Source: Rhizophlyctis rosea
Taxonomy: Eukaryota > Chytridiomycota > Chytridiomycetes > Rhizophlyctidales > Rhizophlyctidaceae
Direction of reading: 5' to 3'
Length of the DNA: 11,215 nt
Assembly (NCBI GenBank): GCA_027596075.1
Contig: JADGJC010000412.1
Location: 7,830 to 19,044 of the forward strand
Positions 1-8,445 of this stretch are shown in pieces. Numbering within the stretch: the stretch's first letter is position 1; each line of letters begins with the position of its first letter. Position numbers and translations under genes: made by a program. Below the pieces are notes generated by a model that had not been told where the DNA came from, searched no databases, and saw only the letters and a list, made by a program, of their open reading frames with translations.

Positions 1-954
1 TTGTGTTTCCGGTGTGGATAACAAAGGGAAAAATTAGTATGAACTATCCCTCAAGCAACGTCTGTCAAAGGCACCTGATTGACAGATGCACCAAATACTT
101 TGCTGCCCACGACATCGGCTGTATGCTGAAAGTGATTTTCCAACAGAGACGATTATGGGATATCTTACGCTCCTATGATACATGAATGCTTTCAAGGCCT
201 TGAGTCATGGACCTTCTCTCAATCAATGGACGTTCAACCGAGATATATTCTCATGTGCTGCGGTCTCATCCCCTCAAAAGTACACACGACCCATTGGCCC
301 TGACCCTGCAGTGTTTGAGCCCTGTTCAGTTTCTAATATGAATCGACTATGATTTCGGATCATCCATGAATCTTGCTCCGGGAAGGGAAGAAAAGCATAT
401 TGTCCCCTTGGGCAATGACTGAGCGCATGAACAATCCGGCTATCGCTTAGGCTGGCGCCGAAGATTGAATGTCTCCATCAACTCACCCATGTGCTCTCGG
501 CCTCTGTGTTCATGGGAATGGAGGGGGCATTACATGGCCAGCTTGTTAGTGATCACAATTCAGCAGGGTTGGACATCTCGACTGGTAACCAATCGAGTCA
601 AACATCGGCGCACAATCAGTGAATCTACGACGCCTTTGCGCATACGAGTCCGACAGGTCGTGGTTCGGATTCAATCGCCAGTCAGGTTATCTTATACACT
701 CGTTTGCTCCGATTCGTTTTTTGTCAGTATGCTACTTGATATTGCGAAATCCGAGCTGAGCAGATTGCACTGCGCAAAAAGGATATGAAGAAGGTTTCCA
801 ACTATTCGACTCCAACCATCAGTGTTAAATGTGATTGAAACACAGCACTCCATGTTGATGTACTTGGTTGAGCACCTTTCGATCACACGTCGTGCGAGGT
901 AATGATGAACCCCGAAACACCATCATCTCGCTAAATCACCCCTTGACTGCCGTA
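1..954. other. Gene-free stretch at the left edge
   Basis: I find no convincing gene here. The open frames on both strands are short, overlap each other, have low-complexity-free but unrecognisable translations, and do not join through plausible splice sites. The right part must contain the 3' untranslated region of the minus-strand gene ending at 955. The rest could be intergenic or the far end of a gene cut by the window edge. Confidence 0.5.
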
Positions 955-3014
955 TCAACCCTCGGAAACGGCAAACCTATCTCCAGACAAAGCATGGTAG
1001 GCCCCATCGTAGACCATCGCCACAGCCTCCCATTGCACTTCTTCCCTTTTATCGGTAGCCAGCACGGGCTCAAACACAATCCATCCTGGTTGAGGTCGGG
1101 TATGAGAGGGTACGTCATTCAGCCACGTGAAGAAAGGGAGAAAACGAAAAAAAGCTACAATCAGGGAACCCAATTTGGGGATCAGTGAATGACATAACTC
1201 ACCCAATTCATATTCGCTTGAACGCTTCGCAACATAGCACCCAAAGTTCTCTCCATACTCCTCATCACTACCATTGGAAAACACCATCCTTACGTCGTCC
1301 GCAAAACGCCATTCAGCTCCTTTTGGCCTGTGGCACTCTCTGATGAGGATTGAAAAAAACAGATGACGACGAGGCAGGGTGATGTGAGACCTGTGAAGCT
1401 TAATATCTCATTTGAGTGCAAGGCAACAAACCTCAAAACAGAATTCACAAAGTCGTTATCAAGATGGCTTCCATCCACAGCGAAGAAATGGCCCGCTCGA
1501 TGGTCTTCCAAGATGGTATCTGCCGTTGCTTTTAGGTCCGCATCATCGGGAAAGGACGGCCGAAGGAAGTTATGAAGTGCAGGGACGAACTGCTCATCAA
1601 TGCGGTCTCCAGCCCAATGGTAACCCCAGTCGTAACGATTGATATAAATCACACCCTGAATAAGCTAAATCAGGAATATGGCGCACTGATGCTGAGCTGT
1701 ACCATCCATTACCTTATCAACATGCTGATTCCCATTACTAATCCCCCTATCTTTATTCACAAACGCACACCTCCTCATACACTCCACCGGATCAACATCC
1801 TCATGATACACCACCCATCCAACATCCTCAAAATCCTCTTCCCGATCCGACCAGTTCCCCCATTCCGTGGCGTTTTCGCGTACCTTGCTAACCTTCCACT
1901 TTCCGTTGCGAGCTGGAGTGCGGGTTGCGAAGACATGTTGCATGATGGTGCCACCTTCCAGTGGTGGAGGGACCGTGGAAGGTGTCAGAGGTGGGGAACT
2001 TGGAAAGAGGTGTGCGTGGAGGAGGGTGGTGAGGTGGCCGTACAAAAGGGTTGAGCTGGTTATGTTGAATGTAGTGGCGGTTTTGGAAATGATGATGGAG
2101 GATGGTGGAGGTGTTGGTGCAGGGTGAGAGGGTTTAGCTTTGTACTCTTGTTCGTACTCTTGTTCCATTTGACGCCGTTCTCGGACTGTGCGGATGTCTT
2201 GGTGGAACCATGAAAGTTGTTCTTCGGGTGATTGCAGGTTCCATAGGTGGTTCCGGGACGGTCTTGGTGGGTCGGGTTTGGTTGAGTACGTTGATTTGAA
2301 GGCGGTGTAAACAGCTGGGCTTTCCAGGAAGGAGAACGAAATTGGTTGGGAGGATGCGAGTGCGACGTCAGCTTCGGTAACAGCTGTCACTCCTGATGGA
2401 GCTTGCTCAGGGGACCCATACGTATCTGGTTGAATTTCTCGCACGAGGGGGAGAAATTTGTCTTTAAGGTCGGCAGGGCAACTAATCCTTTCCACATACT
2501 GTCTTCTCATCTCAACCCCCAGGTGAAATACTCCTTCCCCAACGTCCGTCCGTCCCGTATAATCACGCCACTGTTTACCCATGCCCGTCAACTCCTCCAG
2601 CACTTCATCCCGTTCCCTTTCCACAGCATGGACTTCATCATCCGACCGAGGAATACCAGGTGCTGTCAAATATTTCAGCGCCTGAACATAGTACCAGTAT
2701 TCCCGTTCCACCTGGAGCACTCGCAGCTCTATCTCCTGCACGCGTTTGGTCCTATTTATCAGTTCGAGTTCATACACGCCGTTGGGGCCAGGTGATATGG
2801 CACGTAAAGCGAGAGTCAGCGGTAGGTCCTCGTATCTATAGTCATATGGCATGCGTAGGGAATGAAAGATTGCGGGGAGTGTCAGGTCTGGCTGCGTGCT
2901 TTCGAGATTGTGATAGACGTCTTGCAAAGTGGAGTTGTCGGGGAGGGTGAGGTTGAAGTTTCCCCTCGTAGACCCTTGGACGGCGGCGTAAGTGACTACA
3001 ACTTTGACCGACAT
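955..3014 (-). CDS. Uncharacterised 637-residue protein, four exons
   Basis: I do not recognise this protein. The model uses exons 3014-1713, 1655-1432, 1390-1203 and 1154-955 (stop TGA), 1914 coding bases in all. Intron 1 (57 nt) runs GTAATG to TTATTCAG in phase 0, and its retention would hit a stop at once. Intron 2 (41 nt) runs GTTTGT to TTCACAG; intron 3 (48 nt) runs GTGAGT to GATTGTAG. The frame stays open across all three junctions, which is the main support. Residues 1 to about 80 look like a compact beta-rich N-terminal domain. About 85-150 are rich in E, R, K and L (RTKRVQEIELRVLQVEREYW) and could form a coiled coil. Around 310 there is a P/S/T-rich linker. The C-terminal 200 residues are rich in W, Y, F, D and G (INRYDWGYHWAGDR) and look globular. 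There is no signal peptide or membrane segment. It is cytosolic or nuclear by default. The start ATG is the first in frame and is followed at once by coding-like sequence. It is transcribed divergently from the gene at 3428. Confidence 0.72.
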
Positions 3015-3427
3015 GATTGTTTCAATCGAGTATTCGGCTGGACGAGGAAGCGTGACAGTTACGAAAGCGCCGGAAAACTTGGTGATTCCCTAGATGCAGC
3101 TGGTGAAAAGGAAGAATTAGCTGAAGGTGAAGGAGAATTTTGTGACTTCATAATTTCGGTGGAGACACCTTCGGAGACCGGAGCGTGGAGGCTTTGCCGG
3201 AGGCCGTTGCAGTTGGCGCTCGAAGGAGGAGTTCGAAGCTGCAAGCTGCAACTTGTGAAAACTCTCCTGCTCTCAAACTCTCCAGCTCTCGGCCGTCCCC
3301 CCAGAGGTGGAAAGTGGTGGAAACCCTAGAGCATAAAAGGAACGAGCTGGTTCTTCATTCTTGACCTTCTTGATGGCGTTGTCCCTTTTGCATCTTGCTT
3401 GAATCAATAACTGCCTCTCCCTTCCTC
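3015..3427. promoter_or_regulatory. Divergent intergenic promoter region
   Basis: This 413-bp gap separates two start codons facing away from each other, so it should hold both promoters. For the plus-strand gene there is a TATA-like CATAAAAG at 3332-3339, about 90 bp before the ATG, then a pyrimidine-rich stretch (CTGCCTCTCCCTTCCTC) just before it. I see no clear TATA for the minus-strand gene. Open frames in this stretch read as unstructured sequence and are not proposed as genes. Confidence 0.5.
3332..3339 (+). promoter_or_regulatory. TATA-like element for the gene at 3428
   Basis: CATAAAAG lies about 90 bp upstream of the chosen ATG, a normal distance for a fungal core promoter with a short leader. 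The assignment rests on position and sequence only. Confidence 0.4.
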
Positions 3428-4650
3428 ATGTCCCCGCCCCATGTTGCGCTCAATGTTGACAATCTCCCCGCTCCATCCACTGAGCAAGAATCGAAAGTTC
3501 TCAAATGGAAGCCAAGTCAGGATATGAAGAGTACTTTTGCATGGAGCAAACAAACCGTTTCTATGGAGACACCTGTACCCGCCCTCCCTGCCTCAGACGC
3601 TGACATCAATAAGCCCCTTACCCCGTTGCCCTTCATCGCCGGTATCGCCCACATCAGCAACGTGAACAACGCAGAACCCTCATGCCAACTCACTATGATT
3701 GAACGGAAGGGATCATGTCGGCGCATTAATGTGAAGTTTAATGCTGAGAGCGGCAAGCTGGTAACGGAATCGGTCAGTCCTGGAGTAGATGTAGTCATCC
3801 CGGATGTGCACATGGTGGTAATTCAGCGGAACACTTCAGGCCATCACACCGTGAAGTTGAACGATACGAAGGTAGCTGGGGAGGGCAGGGGCTTGGCGTT
3901 CTTGATCATAGTTGTGGTTCAATTCTATCTGGCACGCGCTTATTCGGCAATGACTTTGACATACGGGAATGGGATCAAGTACAGAAAGAGATAGGGAGAG
4001 TCGGGGAGAACGGACTCAGCATCCGATCGGTGGGCCTTACCATCCTGGTCCTTGTCAACTTTCTACTCGGAATCGCCACCTTCGTCACCTCCATCGTCCT
4101 TCGTAGCATCCTGGCAGACGAATCCGGGATTGATCCTGTAGGCGCCATATCCACAGCTGCAACTGTCACCCTCTCTGCACTCGCACTTGTATCCCTCTGG
4201 GCCGGTCCGAATTGGAGCTTCCAGGAAGTCGTGAAGGGGGTGCGGTACACCACCAGCTTGGGGGACGTCATTTGCAACGGTAATCGCGCGTACGCGGGCC
4301 GTCTTGCTATGTATGCAGAGCGCCTTGCTGGTCCTATGAACGTCCTTTCCCGCCAAAACACCGGCTGGTTCAGGCATCCTGGGACGGGATTCATGCGCAT
4401 CGAAATACCCATGGATGCCATCCATCTTCAGGCTGCACGATGTGCCATCGTTGCTGTGCAGGATATAAAGAGCGGGATGACGATGTGGCCGGTGTTACTT
4501 GACTTGCGTGGACAGAGTGCACAAGTACTGGAGCTTAGGAACGTAGCAAACGTATGGTATGCTGGACAAGTCTTGCCCGTTCGCGATTGGGGAGAAGTCA
4601 ATATCTATGATGGGTGGTTAGGTAGTTTCTTAGGTAGCGCTGTAGCTTAG
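3428..4650 (+). CDS. Uncharacterised membrane protein, 388 residues, two exons
   Basis: I do not recognise the family. Exons are 3428-3855 and 3912-4650 (1167 bases). The first ATG in frame is at 3428, after a CT-rich leader. The upstream frame ends at 3994 and the downstream frame is offset, so an intron or frameshift must join them. I place a 56-nt intron with donor GTTGAA and acceptor ATCATAG preceded by CTTGAT, because this keeps the phase and retains the well-formed downstream peptide GNDFDIREWDQVQKEIGR. The donor is weak. A canonical-looking GTAGCT at 3872 fits in phase only with a 113-nt intron ending at 3984. Residues 1-140 are hydrophilic and P/S/T-rich early on. Predicted membrane segments lie near 184-207 (LTILVLVNFLLGIATF) and 220-240 (TAATVTLSALALVSLWAG), only about a dozen residues apart, like a hairpin. 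The C-terminal 150 residues are soluble-looking, with GNRAYAGRLAMYAERLAG near 266-283. There is no cleavable signal peptide. It converges with the RING gene, leaving 111 bp between the stops. Confidence 0.62.
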
Positions 4651-4761
4651 TGTAACTTGCTCGCGGGATAATTTGCATGGTGAGATCTATGTAATGAAGG
4701 ACGGACAAGAGAACGCTGATGCAGTGTGTACATGGTATATTGTTCTAGAATTACCCACCAA

Positions 4762-5720
4762 TCACCTCCCCTTTCTCCGCCACCATGCCTCCCGGCACAT
4801 TGAATTCCATAAAATGACCCCTAGACATCCAGCAGTCATCCCACTTCTCAGCGCTATACCCTTCCCCTCTACCTTCTTCACAATTATCTTTACCAATCCA
4901 CTTACACCTTCCTCCCCAACGACGCTCCTCTCATCAATGATTTCAACAACTAATGGACCTCGACATTGGGGGCACAATCTTCTCCGCCTGGAAGAGGCAT
5001 TGTACCATGCCAGCATGCAGTCTGGGTGTGCTATATGTGCTGGGATTTTGCAGAACGTTTGTAGAGGTGCGTCTGGTTGTCGGATCGAGCCGAGGCAGAT
5101 TGGGCAGTCCGTTGATAGTGTGGATTCTGGAGCAGGGAGCCCTTTGATGGTGTGGACTGATGGAGAGAACGATATGTTGATAGCGATGTGGGAGAGTTCG
5201 TCGACGATTATAGTGAGGAACGTGAAGAGAAACAAGAATGTCCAGAGAGGGTTGTCGCGCCCTTTTGTGTTGAGGGGGTTGGCTCGTCGAGTCACATTCT
5301 ATTCATCCAACCGACCGCGTATCAGCCAGTCTTTCCGTTGAAGCAGAAGGGACCTCACCCAAAATACAGATGGAGTACGCCAACCTTATAGTGCACAATC
5401 CTAAGAACAACAAAGGTAACCAAGATATGATATAACGCCAACGGCCCTGTGTCAACTTCCTTGCCCGACAACAACCGCGTCAGTCTACTCCGCCGAGTGT
5501 GATTCTGCGGCAGCAAGAAAGAGGACTTTATCCACGAGGAGCATGCCCAGGCCAAAGCAGCGAGTTCAGCAGCGGTCGCTGTGGAGTTGGCCGTGGGAAA
5601 GACCGAAGCGGACGGGGAAGAAAGCAGAGTCGGAACGGGCGAGATATTATTGGAGGACGTAAAGCACCATACTTTCAGCAGTAAGAGACCGAGGTCTTTG
5701 ACGATGTCTGAAGCCGGCAT
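4762..5720 (-). CDS. Membrane-anchored RING-H2 finger protein (probable E3 ubiquitin ligase)
   Basis: RING-H2 proteins bind an E2 enzyme and promote ubiquitin transfer; membrane-bound ones usually act on proteins of the secretory pathway or vacuole. The predicted 290-residue product has C177-x2-C180, C195, H200, H203, C206 and C221-x2-C224, the eight ligands of a RING-H2 finger (CPICLGS at the start, HPDCMLAW in the middle, LCPQCRGPL at the end). The C195-x4-H200 spacing is slightly wider than usual. Hydrophobic segments lie at about 94-111 (ALYHILVTFVVLRIV), 129-145 (PLWTFLFLFTFLTIIV) and 265-276, the last short. Exons are 5720-5385 and 5298-4762. The second exon has no ATG before the RING and is preceded by a stop that overlaps the acceptor GAATAG, so an upstream exon is needed. 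The 86-nt intron uses donor GTTGGC in phase 0; GTACTC six bases on also keeps phase. The stronger-looking GTGAGG nearby does not keep frame. Substrates are unknown. Confidence 0.75.
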
Positions 5721-6755
5721 TGCGTACTGTAGCAGACACAAGGTAGGTGAGTGGATTGGGACCTAAATGGATAATGTAGTCTGCTGTAGCTGCTGTTCGA
5801 AAATTTTGGTCATTCAAGCTGGTCTAATTTGGCGGTTCCTCTCTCGGTTGCATCTTGGTTGCATCCACATCAAATCAGAAAAGGCGCAGCTGCTTAGGTT
5901 GTCGCCACGTAAGCAAAAACAGTACCCCGACAAAAGTATTTGGGTGGGGTGTCACTGGGCCAATGTGGCGCGATCACTGTGCACGGAAAACATTTTGTCC
6001 GGGGACTGTACCATCCCTCTCAACTTCGACACTTTGCGTTTTTGTATTTCCCTTTTCGAAATCGTTATGTTCGACATGCCTTCAACTAGATCTTGATCCG
6101 CCTACTATGAAGCAGTATTTCACAACTCCCTCTAGCTTTACAACAACATGGCGTCGGGTTGGGTCGGCGGTTCCACTGGCGGAAAAGCTTGCCAGCTTTA
6201 TACTCACGGCGCATGCACTGCGGGCGCGTGTGCATTGAACCAAGTTGCCAAGGCTTCGGCTTACGCTGCCGACTTGCCTTGCTGGGCGCATGCTCCGCCC
6301 GCCGATTAACGCACGGTCGGGATGGAATTCCGAGTTAGCGATTTTGAACAATGGCTATTGTTGGTTTGGGTGTAAATCATAAATGTAAATGTCGAAATGC
6401 CATGCTGAGAATGCTGAGTTAAATGCGTTTGCGATTGCAAACTGCCATGTTTGGTCGACTTTTAACTGGCCCATGCAATTGGCGCTGGAACGGCGATGAA
6501 CGACACCCTGTGAAGACTTGTTATCTTTGGTGCGAACATTGCGTCCGGCGACAATCACACTTTCCCCGATGAGATAGAAAGTCATGCCATCAGAAGTCAT
6601 CCGCTTCCCCGTGAAACTTTCAAGAAAGGCACATTCAAGGATCAAAAGCGGATATATTGCTAACAATAACCAAAACCAACAGAGAATTTTACCCCGATAA
6701 CCTTCTCTCTTATTTGTTGCAGCCAGAGATTTTGCCCATAGCGGCATGCACCTCT
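5721..6755. other. Gene-free stretch upstream of the RING gene
   Basis: This kilobase should hold the promoter of the RING gene at its left end and the 3' untranslated region of the SGGTGDY gene at its right end. I see a CCAAT pentamer in GGGCCAATGTGG near 5958-5969, about 240 bp upstream of the RING start, a plausible site for a Hap/CBF-type factor but common by chance. The GC-rich part around 6150-6320 has no coding frame I trust. The open frames present lack ATG starts or read as unstructured sequence. Confidence 0.45.
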
Positions 6756-7289
6756 TTACATAGCAAAGTCCACTTCCGACTGCTGTAAACAGGAAGAATA
6801 GCAATTGGTACAAAGTTTACACCATCCGGCCGCACTGCCTCCACATACAGCACTAACTCCCAAACTCACCTGTCCTGGATCAAGGTAGTCGCCCGTACCC
6901 CCACTCGTAGCTCTCTGACCCTGGTGCCGTCCTTGACCGGCACCCAAGCCTTGTGCGTGAGGGTTACGTTCCGGCTGGCCGGCCGGGGTATAGTAGTCAC
7001 CCGTTCCCCCGCTGGCAGCTCTCTCGGAAATTCCACCGTAAGCCGGGCCGCTGCCGGCGGAAGAGCTGAAGCTTTGGGCGGTGGAGGACTCCTGCTCGTG
7101 AGAGGCTGAGGTGTTTTGCGGGACGACGTCCGGAAGGTACGATGAAGTTGCGGGGATGCGGCCCTGTAATCGAAAGGAGTAAACAGTTGAATGAGCGGTG
7201 AGTTACGAACTTTGCGAGGGGCTTGCGGTGATGGGGAATAGGTTAAGCATTACCGTGTAGCCGGGGGTGGGTCCGGGTTTGTAAGACAT
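6756..7289 (-). CDS. Small disordered protein with two SGGTGDY repeats, three exons
   Basis: The function is unknown. The 118-residue product comes from exons 7289-7254, 7163-6870 and 6782-6756. Intron 1 (90 nt) is GTAATG to GATTACAG; intron 2 (87 nt) is GTGAGT to TTTACAG; both are phase 0. The protein starts MSYKPGPTPGYT and is rich in G, S, Q, P and T with almost no large hydrophobic residues, so it is probably disordered and soluble; there is no signal peptide, membrane segment or cysteine. The motif ERAASGGTGDYYTP (about 59-72) recurs as QRATSGGTGDYLDP (about 95-108). The two DNA copies differ at several third positions while SGGTGDY stays identical, which argues that the peptide is selected. 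The tail QSEVDFAM is acidic. It loosely recalls the glycine-rich short repeats of fungal DUF3602 proteins (RGGAGN-type), but the motif is different and I do not assign it. The start is preceded by an A-rich leader (CCAAAAAAAC), often seen with well-translated fungal genes. Confidence 0.75.
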
Positions 7290-7848
7290 GTTTTTTTGGC
7301 TATTATATTGATGAAGTTGAGTAAGGTTCTTGAATATAAGGTCTATTGCCCTCTGAATAGTAACCCTGAAAAATTGATAGATGTCGACGCAACCAACTAG
7401 GGAGTTTTATGTCGCTGATCGAGCACAGTTATCATCATGGTAGTTCTACAGTGGAATGCGTGACGCAACGTCCTCTGTCGAGTGGTCATATGTCTCGAGA
7501 CGATCCAGGACAATGTTGAAGTCAGTTGTGTTTATTCGATCGTGTTGTTATGGTTCAGGGCTCCTGCGGGAGCGTAGGGTGTCATAGACCCTGAAACGCG
7601 TGAGGGCTTTTGACTATGTTTACACATGCGTTGCAAGGAACATGTTATCCCATTTGATATATGGATATCAAAATGCATGTTTTGCCGTAATTTCAGCAGA
7701 CTCTGCGTCTCAGACATGCCGAGTGAAGACATTTTGTATAAGGATTGGAGTCTATCAAGTGAATCCTTCTCAACTGTCAATCCAATGCCATCGCGGCATC
7801 GTCCAGTTCGTCCAGACTGATTTATGATGACGAAACGGGTCAGAAAAG
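7290..7848. other. Intergenic stretch between the SGGTGDY and MGTRS-family genes
   Basis: It holds the presumed promoter of the minus-strand SGGTGDY gene, with a TATA-like CTTATATTC on the minus strand near 7332-7340, and the 3' region of the next gene. A nested inverted repeat lies at 7554-7595. The open frames on both strands are short, lack good ATG contexts and resemble nothing I know. Confidence 0.45.
7554..7595. repeat. Nested inverted repeat
   Basis: The outer arms TTCAGGG (7554-7560) and CCCTGAA (7589-7595) are perfect 7-bp complements. Inside, GCTCCTGCGGGAGC (7560-7573) forms a 5-bp GC-rich stem with a 4-base loop. The two sets share base 7560, so they could not both pair fully. It lies in intergenic DNA between two minus-strand genes. 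It could be a transcribed hairpin near the end of the upstream gene or chance. Confidence 0.35.
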
Positions 7849-8445
7849 TTATTGTTTAGCACCTTCAGCGAACAAATCAACAGCATTTCCAGTTTCATCC
7901 ACAATCGCCCTCAAGCGGGAATCAAAGCACACCCTTCGCCCACTTCCCCCAAGAGCCCTGATTCGCTTGATGAACCTCTTCACATCCTCCACCGTCCCCT
8001 CATGCGCAACCCACGCCGGTCCAGGAAACAAAGCCGCACCTCCCGGAATAATTCCAACCCTAACTTCGGGCTCCTTCCCTTCAACCTCTACGATCTCAAC
8101 ATCATAAATCCATTCAATGAATAGACAGACACTGTGAATGGCCCCATCTGCGACTGGCACGCCCTCTGACGAGATTTCAGTGCCGGGTCCAAACTTCTCG
8201 ACGTGGTGGCGGTCGTCGTTGGCTTTGAGATGGAGGAGGTAGAGGTATTGGAGGGTTTCTGCTGTGAGAGGGGTAGCGGGGTCGGGTTGGAGGGATAGGA
8301 GCCAGTTGCAGATGCCCATACCGACGCCTTCTGGGTAGTCGTCGAATTGACGGTAGACGATGCCGATGAGGGTGCGGGTGGGAGGTGTTGTGGAGCCGGT
8401 GGATTTGGAGCGGCGGAAGAAACGGGTCCAGGAGCGGGTTCCCAT
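7849..8445 (-). CDS. MGTRS-type family protein of unknown function
   Basis: The 198-residue product of one exon starts MGTRSWTRFFRRS and carries LIGIVYRQFDDYPEGVGMGI at about 26-45. From memory, an uncharacterised family widespread in bacteria and phages starts MGTRSL..., continues with YRQ(Y/F)DGYPxGxG and has a C-terminal strand resembling the IEWIYDVEI seen here; the biochemical role is not known to me. This agreement also fixes the start: ATG at 8445 gives M-G-T-R-S exactly at the N-terminus, and it is the first ATG in a frame that is open further upstream. In the bacterial members the YRQ strand follows soon after MGTRS, whereas here about 15 residues rich in S, T, R and P intervene. The last third (GRRVCFDSRL, DETGNAVDLFAEGAKQ) extends past what I recall for the family. 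There is no membrane segment or signal peptide. No intron is needed. D36 replaces the usual G in the DGYP motif. Confidence 0.72.
   Translation of the reverse strand: MGTRSWTRFFRRSKSTGSTTPPTRTLIGIVYRQFDDYPEGVGMGICNWLLSLQPDPATPLTAETLQYLYLLHLKANDDRHHVEKFGPGTEISSEGVPVADGAIHSVCLFIEWIYDVEIVEVEGKEPEVRVGIIPGGAALFPGPAWVAHEGTVEDVKRFIKRIRALGGSGRRVCFDSRLRAIVDETGNAVDLFAEGAKQ

Noticed and set aside
465..788. Open plus-strand frame of about 107 codons
   Set aside because: No ATG at its start, no splice context, unrecognisable composition, and overlapping frames on both strands look equally good.
1572..2127. Plus-strand frames opposite the first exon of the 637-residue gene
   Set aside because: They are antisense shadows of a long exon whose codon pattern and splice structure favour the minus strand.
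2403..3329. Several overlapping plus-strand frames
   Set aside because: Most lie antisense to the first exon of the minus-strand gene; the remainder falls in the divergent promoter and has no coding features.
3975..4425. Minus-strand frames of 120 and 148 codons
   Set aside because: They mirror the second exon of the membrane protein, whose hydrophobic segments and open frame are the better explanation.
6082..6351. Minus-strand frame in the GC-rich part of the 1-kb gap
   Set aside because: GC-rich DNA gives long open frames by chance; no start context, splice sites or recognisable motif.
6355..6813. Minus-strand frame of about 150 codons with a hydrophobic middle
   Set aside because: It begins with TTG inside intron 2 of the SGGTGDY gene and overlaps its last exon in another frame; no ATG-led gene model supports it.
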